From Croceicoccus sp. (GTDB lineage: Bacteria; Pseudomonadota; Alphaproteobacteria; Sphingomonadales; Sphingomonadaceae): a DNA stretch of 64,000 nucleotides. Position numbers and translations under genes: made by a program. How positions within the stretch are numbered: the stretch's first letter is position 1; each line of letters starts with the position of its first letter. The notes below the pieces were generated by a model that was not told where the DNA came from, did no database searches, and saw nothing but the letters and a program-made list of their open reading frames with translations. Of this stretch, positions 17,582 through 26,108 are shown piece after piece. The stretch lies in assembly GCA_002694745.1 (NCBI GenBank), contig NZMY01000059.1, positions 1 through 64,000 of the forward strand, read 5' to 3'.

Positions 17582-18393
17582 GTTTCCCCCTTTTCAAGTT
17601 CTTTGAGATTGTGGGGGATGCTGACATAGCCGGGCAGGTTCTGTCCGCCATCGACATTGATCATTTCACCTGTGACGAAGCGCGACATGTCCGAAGCAAG
17701 AAATGCGACGACCGGACCAATGTCATTTTCAGGGTCGCCCGCGCGCTTGAGCGGATTGGTCGCAACGACATTTTCAAGAAAGCCTGGAACCTCGTCGACC
17801 AGCTTTGCGAAGACCTGACCAAGGCCGGTCGGAGCGATGGCATTAACGCGGATATTGAAGCGGCCCCATTCAACCGCGGCACTACGTGTCAACCCGACGA
17901 TGCCAAGCTTGTTGATGTTGTAGTCGCTGTGGAGCCACGCCCCGGTCTGCGCGTCGATGGAGCTGAAATTGATAACCGAACCGCCGCCGCGTGCCTTCAT
18001 GTGCGGAAAGGCGGCCTGCATGGCCCACCAGTTACCCCAGATGCCAATTTCCAGCGTGCGCTTGAGCATCTCGTCCGTCTTGTGCTCCAGCAGGACACCG
18101 TCAGACAATAACGAGGCATTATTGACCAGAATATCGAGGCCGCCGAATTCATCCACCGCGCGCTGCACCATGGCCAGCACGTCATCCTTGATGCCCATAT
18201 CGGCGGACATGCCGACTGCACCGGTTCCGAATTCCTTGCGGATCTCTTCGGCCACCCGTTCGGTCGCAGCACCGTCGCGCCCAGTAATGAGTAGCGAAGC
18301 GCCTTCGCGCGCCAGACGACGCGAAATGCCATGGCCAAGGCCCTTCGCCCCGCCCGTTACGATTGCCACTTTACCTTCGAGCATTCCGCTCAT
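17578..18393 (-). CDS. short-chain dehydrogenase/reductase
   Basis: A 271-aa classical SDR with the glycine loop VTGGAKGLGHGIS, NNAS, a Ser in INFSSID and catalytic YNINK. It overlaps both neighbours by 4 nt (reductase stop/start and TetR). In the Rieske operon it may act as the cis-diol or alcohol dehydrogenase that follows oxygenation. Confidence 0.85.
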   Translation of the reverse strand: MSGMLEGKVAIVTGGAKGLGHGISRRLAREGASLLITGRDGAATERVAEEIRKEFGTGAVGMSADMGIKDDVLAMVQRAVDEFGGLDILVNNASLLSDGVLLEHKTDEMLKRTLEIGIWGNWWAMQAAFPHMKARGGGSVINFSSIDAQTGAWLHSDYNINKLGIVGLTRSAAVEWGRFNIRVNAIAPTGLGQVFAKLVDEVPGFLENVVATNPLKRAGDPENDIGPVVAFLASDMSRFVTGEMINVDGGQNLPGYVSIPHNLKELEKGET

Positions 18394-19556
18394 GCCATTT
18401 CCCCCACCAATTTATCCATTTCCATGCGTTGTTCGCATTTTCCCTGTGTCAGGACGTAACCCTGAACCCTGTTGTCGCTATCGACGAACAGATGCTTGTC
18501 GCCCTCTGCGTCACTTTCCACCTGCCGCCACTCGCCCCGCAAAGCCATCGCAGGCGGCAGCAGGTTGATCGGGAACACGGTCGTCTTCACTTGCACCGAA
18601 AGGGGAGGGAATCTGATCTGGGTCGGCGTGCCCAACGCGCTGGGCGCAATCCCGCGGGCCGCTGCCATGATCGGCGTGACATAGGCGGCAAGGCCGTTGG
18701 GATATTCGGCGCAATCGCCGATCGCGTATATGTCGGGGTCGCTCGTTTGCCCGAATTCATTGACCTTTATGCCGCGGCCGATTTCCAGCCCGGCTTCGCG
18801 GGCCAGTTCGACGTTCGGGCGCAGCCCGACGGCGGACAGAACGACATCCGCCTCTACCCGCGTACCGTCATCAAGTGTGGCGACATATCCGGGCGAGGGC
18901 TGGAGATAGTCGATGGCGTCGACCTTGCGGCCTAGATGCCACTCCACACCCTTTTCCTGCAGCGTATCGCGCACCTTCTCGCCCACCGCGGGCGGGACGA
19001 GCTGCGCGAGGGGATTATCCAGCATATCGACGACGATCGGCCGGTAGCCGTTGGTGATCAGGTCGTTGGCGAATTCGGTTCCGACAAGACCTGCGCCCAT
19101 GATCAGGACGCGCGCGCCATCTGGCAATTCCTTGCGAAAGCGATCGTAATGTTCGAGCTGGTTCACCGAAATTGCACGATGCGCGGCATCACCGCCTATC
19201 TGCGGTCGAACCGGCTCGGCGCCGGTTGCCAGTATCAGGGAATCGTACTGGATCGGTCCGCCGGTGGTCAAAAGCGCCTTGCCGGCCCGGTCGATGGCTT
19301 CTGCCTCGCGTCCGATGCGAGCATCGAGCTTGAGATTGGCGATCATCTTTTCGGCCGGGGTAGTGACCAGCGTTTCGCTTGTCTTGCCCTTGGCGAGCGC
19401 CGTGGAAAGGGCGGGCTTGGAATAGAAATGCCCGTCCTCCAGCGTCACCATGACGAGCCGGGCCTCGGGCGAGAGCCTGCGCAATTCGCGCAGCACCCCG
19501 AAGCCCGCAAGGCCGCTACCGACGACCACTACAGTAGATGTTGCAGACGTGCTCAT
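18390..19556 (-). CDS. NAD(P)H:ferredoxin/rubredoxin reductase-like flavoprotein
   Basis: A 388-aa two-dinucleotide-fold reductase. FAD loop VVVVGSGLAGFGVLREL near the N-terminus, NAD loop LIMGAGLVGTEFA in the middle, and IYAIGDCAEYP for FAD near the end. The start ATG 19556 gives the normal family length; the frame runs further upstream only into the neighbouring gene. It should pass electrons from NAD(P)H to a ferredoxin that feeds the Rieske oxygenase in the same operon, and perhaps the P450s. Confidence 0.85.
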   Translation of the reverse strand: MSTSATSTVVVVGSGLAGFGVLRELRRLSPEARLVMVTLEDGHFYSKPALSTALAKGKTSETLVTTPAEKMIANLKLDARIGREAEAIDRAGKALLTTGGPIQYDSLILATGAEPVRPQIGGDAAHRAISVNQLEHYDRFRKELPDGARVLIMGAGLVGTEFANDLITNGYRPIVVDMLDNPLAQLVPPAVGEKVRDTLQEKGVEWHLGRKVDAIDYLQPSPGYVATLDDGTRVEADVVLSAVGLRPNVELAREAGLEIGRGIKVNEFGQTSDPDIYAIGDCAEYPNGLAAYVTPIMAAARGIAPSALGTPTQIRFPPLSVQVKTTVFPINLLPPAMALRGEWRQVESDAEGDKHLFVDSDNRVQGYVLTQGKCEQRMEMDKLVGEMA

Positions 19557-19560
19557 GCAA

Positions 19561-20142
19561 TTACAGGAACACCGCGAAATTGGACATGCCGAGCACCGAC
19601 TGATCGACGATGATCTCGCGCCGGGCCAGCCTGTATTCACCGTCCACTTCGCGCCAGACATCGCGGCGTTCGGCGGTGGTATTTTCGTTTTCAGGACTAT
19701 CGCCCCGGCTGCGTTCGAGAAAGAGATAGCTGACGACTTCATATTCGCCCGGCGTATCGCGCTCGCCCACCCGGACATTGGTCACGAAACGGCGACAACG
19801 CGAAGGCGGATCTTCGGCCCATGCGCTTTTCTGCAAGCGACCTGAACGCATCACCAGCGAATCGTAATTCTCGTCGAAATGGAACATCGTGCGCATCACG
19901 TCACGGTCGCGGTTCGGGCCGGTACGCGTAAGGCGGATTGGTGCCTGATAGATGATGTCCTGCGCAAGCATCGCGATCCAGTCATCGATCCGGCGCTCGT
20001 CGAGAGCGGCTGCTTCGTCAAAAAGCGTCCCTAGGAGCCGATTATAGATGTCCGAACCCAGCGGCACGCGCTTCTTGGAGACGAGGCCGCGCAGGATCGT
20101 GGTGGAATCGGGGGCGGCGGTCGATTTGGTAATCCAAGTCAT
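19561..20142 (-). CDS. ring-hydroxylating oxygenase beta subunit
   Basis: 193 aa in the NTF2-like fold of aromatic-ring-dioxygenase small subunits: LDERRIDDWIAML, then FHFDENYDSLVMRSGRL, then RFVTNVRV and RREIIVDQ. Beta subunits are structural and affect substrate choice. Start ATG 20142 is chosen because GGGAG precedes it. It sits 17 nt after the alpha-subunit stop, so the two form the terminal oxygenase. Confidence 0.85.
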   Translation of the reverse strand: MTWITKSTAAPDSTTILRGLVSKKRVPLGSDIYNRLLGTLFDEAAALDERRIDDWIAMLAQDIIYQAPIRLTRTGPNRDRDVMRTMFHFDENYDSLVMRSGRLQKSAWAEDPPSRCRRFVTNVRVGERDTPGEYEVVSYLFLERSRGDSPENENTTAERRDVWREVDGEYRLARREIIVDQSVLGMSNFAVFL

Positions 20143-20159
20143 GTCTTGATCTCCCCCGC

Positions 20160-21548
20160 TCAAACCGCGTCCATCAGGTCGTAATAGGCCAGCCACCAGT
20201 TCCACTGCGTGTCATCCTTGGTGAAGCCGGGATAAAGCAGGCCTTCGCCAACCCAGCCTTCGGGCCGTTCGTGGCCGTGAAGGGCCTGATACTTGAGCGT
20301 CATGTCCTTGCTGACCGCGCCGCGCGCATTCTTCATGATCACAGGCCAGACGTCGGCATCATCCTGTTCGATCACGCCGGAGGTGCCGGTATTCCAGATC
20401 GAGTTCTGCAGCATGTCGCGCTTCATCTGTTCGGGCGCATCCTTCTCCGCGAACAGATAATTCACGAATTCCACCTTGTCCGGACCCTTGGGCACATAGG
20501 CATGCAGCGAAAGCGCGCCCGACGATCCGCCGTCCGTGCGAGGCGCGAAAATGAAGGCGATCAGGATGTTCGGGAACATGCCGCCGACCTGCGGCGGAAT
20601 GGTGGCCAGCTGGGCAACCTGATCCTCGGTCAGGTTCTCGAACAGTTCGGGGATCATTTCCTTGGTGATGCCCGGCGGGGCGAGCAATTCCAGACGCTCG
20701 CGCGTGGACTTGCCTTCGAACGGCACGTCCGCGAACATCTTGAAGGTCTTTTCCGCCTCCAGACAGCGCAGCGAATGGCCCTGCTCGCAGGAGACATCGA
20801 CTCCATACATGCCGGGCGCCTGATCATAGATCGACTCGGCCGTGCCGCCCATGACCCCGCCTTCCATCAGCGAGCGGTGCAGGGTCAGTGTGTGGAAACC
20901 GTCCGAACCCGATTGTTCGCCGGGAACTTTCCAGTTGCAGGGCAGGGTGAAACGCTGCGGCGGGCCGAGCAGTTCGAGGCCGCGATTGGTGCGGCAAAAC
21001 AGCTGGTCCATGTAATATTTGATGTCGCCCAGATACTCGTCGAACGAAGGTCCGTCGACATTCCAGGTGGCGAAAATCAGTCCGCCGTAAAGATGCACCC
21101 TGGCCTTCTTCAGACCCAGCGTCTTCTTGTCGACGTCATTGCCATGCATCTTCTCGCGTTCCACCGGCGCACCGATGAAATCGCCGTTCGGGCGGAAGGC
21201 CCAGCCGTGATAGATGCACTGGTGGACGCGCTTGTTGCCCGCTTCGCCAAGGCAAACGCGCATCCCGCGGTGCGGACAGACATTCAGGGAAACATGAACG
21301 TCCCCGTCTTGTCCGCGGGCCACGATGACGTTGTCTTCGGCCATGTCGCGAACGATGAAATCGCCGACTTCGGGAATTTCGCTTTCGTGACCCAGCAAAA
21401 GCCAGGTCTTGGCGAAGATTTTTTCCATCTCAAGCTTGTAGAGCTCTTCGTCGGTCATAACGCGGAGCGAAACCTCGTTGCTCTCACGAATGATCAGATC
21501 GTCGAGCGAGGTTCCGTCGCGCAACACGAGCTTTGATTTCTGGAGCAT
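20160..21548 (-). CDS. Rieske ring-hydroxylating oxygenase alpha subunit
   Basis: A 462-aa oxygenase large subunit. The Rieske 2Fe-2S ligands are C91-x-H93 (CPHR) and C111-x2-H114 (CIYH). A mononuclear-iron region with two His is in DGFHTLTLHRSL. It would cis-dihydroxylate or monooxygenate an aromatic or polycyclic substrate together with the beta subunit. The start at ATG 21548 follows GGAGAG; the longer open frame beyond it is noncoding. First gene of the minus-strand operon with reductase, SDR, TetR and flavin monooxygenase. Expressed from a clear sigma70-like promoter at 21591-21619. Confidence 0.92.
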   Translation of the reverse strand: MLQKSKLVLRDGTSLDDLIIRESNEVSLRVMTDEELYKLEMEKIFAKTWLLLGHESEIPEVGDFIVRDMAEDNVIVARGQDGDVHVSLNVCPHRGMRVCLGEAGNKRVHQCIYHGWAFRPNGDFIGAPVEREKMHGNDVDKKTLGLKKARVHLYGGLIFATWNVDGPSFDEYLGDIKYYMDQLFCRTNRGLELLGPPQRFTLPCNWKVPGEQSGSDGFHTLTLHRSLMEGGVMGGTAESIYDQAPGMYGVDVSCEQGHSLRCLEAEKTFKMFADVPFEGKSTRERLELLAPPGITKEMIPELFENLTEDQVAQLATIPPQVGGMFPNILIAFIFAPRTDGGSSGALSLHAYVPKGPDKVEFVNYLFAEKDAPEQMKRDMLQNSIWNTGTSGVIEQDDADVWPVIMKNARGAVSKDMTLKYQALHGHERPEGWVGEGLLYPGFTKDDTQWNWWLAYYDLMDAV

Positions 21549-21590
21549 CGCAGCATTCTCTCCGTAGTGAACATTTTCTGATTGATTCGT

Positions 21591-21619
21591 TTTATACACA
21601 TTGAATAATATCTGTTCAA
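21591..21619 (-). promoter_or_regulatory. sigma70-like promoter of the Rieske operon
   Basis: On the minus strand a -35 TTGAAC (21614-21619), a 17-nt spacer and a -10 TATAAA (21591-21596) lie 43 nt upstream of the alpha-subunit ATG. This is the best sigma70-type promoter seen in the window. Confidence 0.7.
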
Positions 21620-21620
21620 T
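21600..21620. promoter_or_regulatory. palindromic operator over divergent promoters
   Basis: A 21-bp imperfect palindrome, ATTGAA-N9-TTCAAT, overlaps the -35 and spacer of the Rieske promoter. It also overlaps a weaker plus-strand promoter (TTGAAT 21601-21606, 17 nt, TAAAAG 21624-21629) for the ferredoxin. A repressor bound here would shut both directions; the TetR protein encoded in the operon is the natural candidate. Confidence 0.6.
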
Positions 21621-21665
21621 ATGTAAAAGGGCCTGAAAGACAAATCGAGGAGTTTGGAGAGGTCG

Positions 21666-21878
21666 ATGTCTGGAAACGGTAAGCTCAAGGTCGTGATCAA
21701 CAAGCCTGCATGCTGCGGCTATGGCGTCTGCGCGGAAATCTGCCCGGAAGTGTACAAACTCGACGAGCATGGCATCGTCTATGTCGATGACGAGATCGTG
21801 CCAGAGGGTCTGGAGGACAAGGCGCGCGAAGGGGCCGATGCCTGCCCGCAATCCGCATTGGCAGTGGTCGACGCCTGA
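21666..21878 (+). CDS. ferredoxin, probable 3Fe-4S type
   Basis: A 70-aa ferredoxin with cluster ligands C16, C22 and C60, the last in DACPQSA. The position of the usual second Cys is Tyr19 (CCGYGVC), so three cysteines remain for a 3Fe-4S cluster, as in P450-type ferredoxins. An extra C26 sits in the ICP segment. Start ATG 21666 has GGAG at a 6-nt gap. It is divergent from the Rieske operon and shares its operator, so it may serve that oxygenase; the two soluble P450s, which lack a ferredoxin of their own, are the other likely clients. Confidence 0.88.
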   Translation: MSGNGKLKVVINKPACCGYGVCAEICPEVYKLDEHGIVYVDDEIVPEGLEDKAREGADACPQSALAVVDA

Positions 21879-21932
21879 GGGGAGAGCCTGAGGAGGGCCG
21901 GAGCGCATTCCTCTGCCTCCTTATCGAACCTC

Positions 21933-21948
21933 CCTATCGGTTGACAGG
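21933..21948. promoter_or_regulatory. lux-box-like palindrome (shared motif)
   Basis: CCTATC-GGTT-GACAGG, extendable by one pair to 18 bp, lies 52 bp upstream of the OYE start. With its neighbour bases it shares 14 of 16 positions with the copy at 27781. It implies that the OYE has its own regulated promoter apart from the ferredoxin. Confidence 0.6.
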
Positions 21949-22000
21949 GCAGATATACCTTGGTCTCGGCGACGGTGGCCTTCAGTAAAGGGGGCGAGCG

Positions 22001-23080
22001 ATGCGTGCCGAATTGAATCCGCTATTTTCACCATTCTCCTGCAGGTCGCTGGAACTGCGCAATCGCTTCGTAATGTCGCCCATGACGCGGCAATTCAGTC
22101 CCGATGGCATTCCCGGTGAAAAAGTCGCCGAATATTACGCGCGCCGCGCGGCCAGCGACGTCGGGTTGATCGTAACCGAAGGGGTCGGAATCGATCATCC
22201 TTCGGCCATCGGTGAGGGCAGCATGGGCGAAAAGGACATTCCTGTCCTGCATGGCGACGCCGCCCTGCAGGGCTGGCGCAATGTCGTTGACCGTGTGCAC
22301 GAGGCCGGTGGCCGGATCGTGCCGCAATTGTGGCACATGGGCGCGGTGCGCAAGGACGCGAGTCCGCCCCATCCCGAAGTGCGCTCGCTCCATCCGGGGA
22401 ACATGGATGAGGGCGATATCGCCGATGTCGCGGCTGCCTTCGCACGTAGTGCGGCCAATTCCAAGGAAGTGGGTTTTGACGGGATCGCGCTGCATGGCGC
22501 GCATGGCTATCTGCTCGACAGCTTCATGTGGGAGCAGATGAACAGCCGCAATGACGAATGGGGCGGCGACGTCGCTCGTCGAACGCGTTTCCCTGTCAAG
22601 GTCGTCGAGGCGGTGCGGGAAGCCGTTGGTCCCGACATGCCGATCTTCTTCCGCATATCGCAGTGGAAACTGCAGGATTACGATGCGCATCTTGCCGATA
22701 GGCCCGAAGGCCTTGGTGTCATCGTTAACGCCCTGGCCGAAGCCGGGGTCGATATTTTCGATGTCAGCACCCGGGTTTTCTCCCGCCCGGCGTTCGCCGG
22801 TTCCGACATGGGCCTCGCGGGTTGGATACGCCGCTTGTCCGGCCGCCCGACCATGACGGTCGGCGGCATCGGCTTCGACAAGGAACTGGCAGCCAGTTTC
22901 ACGCAGCAGACCAGCGTTCTCGACAATCTGGACGAGGTTGTCCGCCGGTTCGAAGCAGGCGAATTCGACCTGGTGGCGATTGGTCGGGCCTTGCTGATGG
23001 ACCCGCAATGGGTGGTAAAGGCCAAGGCAGGCGAGGCTTTCAAGCCCTTCGACATGTCTGCCTATGCGCGACTTGAGTGA
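22001..23080 (+). CDS. old yellow enzyme-type NADH:flavin oxidoreductase
   Basis: A 359-aa FMN TIM-barrel protein of OYE type: NRFVMSPMTRQFS, LWHMGA, HGAHGYLLDSFMW and AIGRALLMDPQW match the FMN- and substrate-binding landmarks. It lacks the C-terminal Fe-S/FAD domains of the 2,4-dienoyl-CoA reductase type. It reduces the C=C of alpha,beta-unsaturated carbonyls. It is preceded by GGGGGCGAG as ribosome-binding site and by a lux-box-like palindrome. It converges on the SDR at 23090. Confidence 0.88.
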   Translation: MRAELNPLFSPFSCRSLELRNRFVMSPMTRQFSPDGIPGEKVAEYYARRAASDVGLIVTEGVGIDHPSAIGEGSMGEKDIPVLHGDAALQGWRNVVDRVHEAGGRIVPQLWHMGAVRKDASPPHPEVRSLHPGNMDEGDIADVAAAFARSAANSKEVGFDGIALHGAHGYLLDSFMWEQMNSRNDEWGGDVARRTRFPVKVVEAVREAVGPDMPIFFRISQWKLQDYDAHLADRPEGLGVIVNALAEAGVDIFDVSTRVFSRPAFAGSDMGLAGWIRRLSGRPTMTVGGIGFDKELAASFTQQTSVLDNLDEVVRRFEAGEFDLVAIGRALLMDPQWVVKAKAGEAFKPFDMSAYARLE

Positions 23081-23089
23081 AGCTGCGCG

Positions 23090-23809
23090 TCAGAAGGCTT
23101 CCGACGTGGCATAGATGTGCATGCGCGCTGCATTGGCGTTGCCCGTCTGCTCGCACATAAACCGGATCGCGCGGGCAATATCCTCGGCCTGCATTGCCGG
23201 TAGAAATTCGTCCCAGCCGGGCTGGCCCCTGGACTTTATGTCTTCGAAGATCTCGGTCGAAGTCGTACCGGGCGAGACCAGCCCGACCCGGACACCGGAC
23301 CCGGCAAGCTCGACCCGCAGCACCTCGGTAAAGCGCTCCAGCGCCAGTTTCAGCCCGCCGTATATGCCGGTACCGGCTGCGGCGATGCCGGCGCCGATGC
23401 TCGACACGTTCACGATCTGGCCTGTTCCCTGCGCCTTCATATGGCGGGCGAACAGTATGCTGGCACGGACGACGGCCGAATAGTTCACCGCGATCATTTG
23501 GTCGAATTCGTCCAGATCGAAATCATCGTGGTGACTGGTGCGCAAGATCCCCGCATTGTTTACGAGGATGTCGACCTTGCCGAACGCTGCCAGCGCATGG
23601 TCCAGCAACGCGCTCGCGGACGACGGATCGGACAGGTCGAGCGCCATGAATTGCGCAGCCTCCCCGATTTCCTGCTGCAACGCTTTCAGCCGGTCCTGCC
23701 GCCGCGCCACCAGCAGAACCCGCGCTCCAGCCGATGCGAGAATATGAGCCGTCGCGGCCCCAATTCCCGCAGAGGCACCTGTCACTACAGCGACTTTTCC
23801 ATCCAGCAT
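23090..23809 (-). CDS. short-chain dehydrogenase/reductase
   Basis: A 239-aa SDR with VVTGASAGIGAATA, an Arg-rich NADP pocket (LLVARRQDRL), NNAG, a Ser in NVSSIG and catalytic YGGLK. The basic residues after the second strand favour NADP(H), so a reductase role is likely. It is the last gene of the GMC/ALDH operon, 5 nt after the SnoaL gene. Confidence 0.85.
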   Translation of the reverse strand: MLDGKVAVVTGASAGIGAATAHILASAGARVLLVARRQDRLKALQQEIGEAAQFMALDLSDPSSASALLDHALAAFGKVDILVNNAGILRTSHHDDFDLDEFDQMIAVNYSAVVRASILFARHMKAQGTGQIVNVSSIGAGIAAAGTGIYGGLKLALERFTEVLRVELAGSGVRVGLVSPGTTSTEIFEDIKSRGQPGWDEFLPAMQAEDIARAIRFMCEQTGNANAARMHIYATSEAF

Positions 23810-23814
23810 TATGC

Positions 23815-24255
23815 CTAATCCCTCTCCGATCCGATGATTAACGCCGTGAAAGTGCGCCGCGCAATCTTCCAGCCATCGCTCGTCCGGACAATGAAGTCAT
23901 CGTATGAGCCGATCCCGCGTTGCATCGGACCCTGCTTGTTTTCCGGGCTCAGCAGCGCATCGACATAGCTGGTTGCATTGGCACCGCCTTGGGCATGGGT
24001 AAGCTTGATATTGCTGATCCGGTGCAGCGTCGGGCCCAGCCGCGCATGGGCTTCCCGCATGTAATCGGTAAAGTCGGCGATATTCTGCCAGTTGCCAAAG
24101 TCGCCGTAATCGGCTTGGCAATCGGCGATGAAGCAGCTGCGGAACAAGTCCCAGTCCCGCAAGTCTATGGCGCTTGCATAGGCGATCAGGACAGCACTGA
24201 TCGAGCGTTCGTCCTGGGCGCTGAGCCCGGTATCGATCCCGCAATTGATGTTCAT
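23815..24255 (-). CDS. SnoaL-like (NTF2-fold) protein
   Basis: A 146-aa SnoaL_4-type protein: helix IDLRDWDLFRSCF, then ADCQADYGDFG, with the final strands GSYDDFIVRTSDGWKIARR. Such proteins in catabolic clusters act as small hydratases, isomerases or ligand-binding partners; no activity can be assigned. AAAGG precedes the start. Between the SDR and the monooxygenase of the same operon. Confidence 0.78.
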   Translation of the reverse strand: MNINCGIDTGLSAQDERSISAVLIAYASAIDLRDWDLFRSCFIADCQADYGDFGNWQNIADFTDYMREAHARLGPTLHRISNIKLTHAQGGANATSYVDALLSPENKQGPMQRGIGSYDDFIVRTSDGWKIARRTFTALIIGSERD

Positions 24256-24294
24256 GTTTTCTGCCTTTCCCCCAATTTCACGGCCACGACCGGA

Positions 24295-24594
24295 TCACAA
24301 GATGTTCCGGTCCCAATATTCCGTCCGTGGCGGGCTGGTCAGCATGGCTGCCATCTGGTCCATCACGCCGCTTTGGGTCCGAAATGCGACATAGGCTTCA
24401 TGGTCGGCCCGCGACGCCCATTCCTCGATAAAGATGACGCGATTGGGATCGTCGGCATTGTGGCGAATGCTGATATCGACAAAGCCCGGAAACGCCCTCG
24501 TTTCCTTCAGAGCTTCGGGGATCTGCTCGCAGAAATCCTCGACAAGTTCGGGCTTCAAGGCCAATTCCAGTGTCACGATGACTGTATCTTGCAT
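24295..24594 (-). CDS. antibiotic biosynthesis monooxygenase (ABM/YgiN-like) family protein
   Basis: A 99-aa ferredoxin-like dimeric alpha-beta barrel protein: VIVTLELALKPELVEDF, FPGFVDISIRH, VIFIEEWASRADHEAYVAF. Relatives are cofactor-free quinol monooxygenases or haem-degrading and signalling proteins. The start ATG 24594 gives the full domain; upstream frame extension overlaps the ALDH gene. Within the GMC/ALDH operon it may oxidise a quinol-like intermediate. Confidence 0.8.
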   Translation of the reverse strand: MQDTVIVTLELALKPELVEDFCEQIPEALKETRAFPGFVDISIRHNADDPNRVIFIEEWASRADHEAYVAFRTQSGVMDQMAAMLTSPPRTEYWDRNIL

Positions 24595-24617
24595 GGCGCT
24601 TTCTCCGTTCGATCGCG

Positions 24618-26108
24618 TTATCGGCCGATCGGATAGAAAATCGATTTTTCGTGCTGATATTCGCGCAGCCAGCCGGGACCATATTCGCGCCCGATGCCGG
24701 ATCGCTTGTATCCGCCGATGGGGGCGTCGCTCATCGTGCCCGTCCCGCCGTTCAGTGACACGCTGCCGGCCCTGATTTGCAAGGCCATCTCGTATCCCTT
24801 TGCGGCATCGGCTGTTTCGACCGCGCCATTCAGGCCATAGCGGGACTCGTTGGCTATGCGGATGGCCTCCTCGTCCGAGGAGAAGCCGATGATGCAGCCG
24901 ACCGGTCCGAAAATCTCGTCCTGCGCGATGGCCATGTCGTTGGTCACGTCGTCGAACAGGGTCACTTCGGTGAAGAACCCCTTGTCGAGACCGGCAGGAC
25001 GCCCTCCGCCACACACAAGGGTCGCACCGGCGGACTGTCCCAGCCCGATGAAATGCTCCACCTTGCTGCGCTGGCTTTCGCGGATCAGCGGGCCCATGCG
25101 GATCGAAGGGTCGGCCGGATTACCGATGCTGATCTGCGCGGCGACGGCAGCCGCGGTGGCGGCGAAAGCCGGACGCAAGCTTTCGTGCACAAGGAAACGT
25201 GTGGGAATGGCGCAGCCCTGACCGGCGTTGATCGAAATAAGCGTCGCGGCCATGGCGGCGGCGCGCTCGACATCGGCATCCTCGCGCACGATCAGCGCCG
25301 ATTTGCCGCCCAGTTCCAGATGGACCTTCTTGAGAGTGGGCGCGGCCTGCCCCATGATCTGGGCGCCGACGCCTTCCGATCCGGTAAAGGTCACCATGTC
25401 GATCCGCTCGTCAGTGCAAAGCAACCGGCCTTCCTCGATCCCGCCGGTCACGATGTTGAGCACGCCCGGCGGCAGGCCGATCTCGTCCGCCACCTCGCCG
25501 AAGAGCAACGCCGAAAAAGGTGTGAACGGCGATGGCTTCAGCACCAGTGTGCAACCGGCGAGCAGGGCAGGGCCGATCTTCGCAAGATTGAGCAGGAACG
25601 GAAAATTATAGCCGGTTATAGCGGAAACGACGCCGATCGGCTCGCGCACCACCGTTGTTCCGCCGATCGAGCGTGGACCATCGGGGGCGAAAGGATTGGG
25701 TGTGATATCGATGGGCAGCCGTTCGGGGCGGTCGCGCCGGGCATGGCCGATCGCGGCTTCGAGCAATCGCAGCGGATTGTCGACCTGCATCAGCTGGGTC
25801 ACGCCTGCGGCACAGCCGACTTCGGCTATGATCAGCTCGGCAATGCGGCCCTGTCTTGACCGGAGCGCGCGCGCCATCTTCTCGATCAAGTCGGCGCGCT
25901 CGTCCATCGACATGTTGGGCCACGGGCCGTGGTCAAAGGCTTCGCGGGCGGCGGCAATGGCCAGTTCGACCTGTTGTGCCGACGCGACGGGCGCATGGGC
26001 GAGGATTTCTTCGGTGGCGGGATTGATGACAGGCTCGGTGCCGGCCTCTGGCGCGTGCCAGCTTCCATCGACATAGAGCTTTGAAATATCGGTAAAAGCT
26101 GTGTTCAT
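24618..26108 (-). CDS. NAD-dependent aldehyde dehydrogenase
   Basis: A 496-aa ALDH. Catalytic Cys in INAGQGCAIPTRF, general-base Glu in LELGGKSALIV, and cofactor segment VTFTGSEGVGAQI. The usual Asn of the oxyanion site is in GYNFPFLLN. The start overlaps the GMC stop by 4 nt (ATGA); the frame continues upstream but only antisense to the GMC gene. It should oxidise the aldehyde made by the GMC alcohol oxidoreductase to an acid. Confidence 0.92.
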   Translation of the reverse strand: MNTAFTDISKLYVDGSWHAPEAGTEPVINPATEEILAHAPVASAQQVELAIAAAREAFDHGPWPNMSMDERADLIEKMARALRSRQGRIAELIIAEVGCAAGVTQLMQVDNPLRLLEAAIGHARRDRPERLPIDITPNPFAPDGPRSIGGTTVVREPIGVVSAITGYNFPFLLNLAKIGPALLAGCTLVLKPSPFTPFSALLFGEVADEIGLPPGVLNIVTGGIEEGRLLCTDERIDMVTFTGSEGVGAQIMGQAAPTLKKVHLELGGKSALIVREDADVERAAAMAATLISINAGQGCAIPTRFLVHESLRPAFAATAAAVAAQISIGNPADPSIRMGPLIRESQRSKVEHFIGLGQSAGATLVCGGGRPAGLDKGFFTEVTLFDDVTNDMAIAQDEIFGPVGCIIGFSSDEEAIRIANESRYGLNGAVETADAAKGYEMALQIRAGSVSLNGGTGTMSDAPIGGYKRSGIGREYGPGWLREYQHEKSIFYPIGR

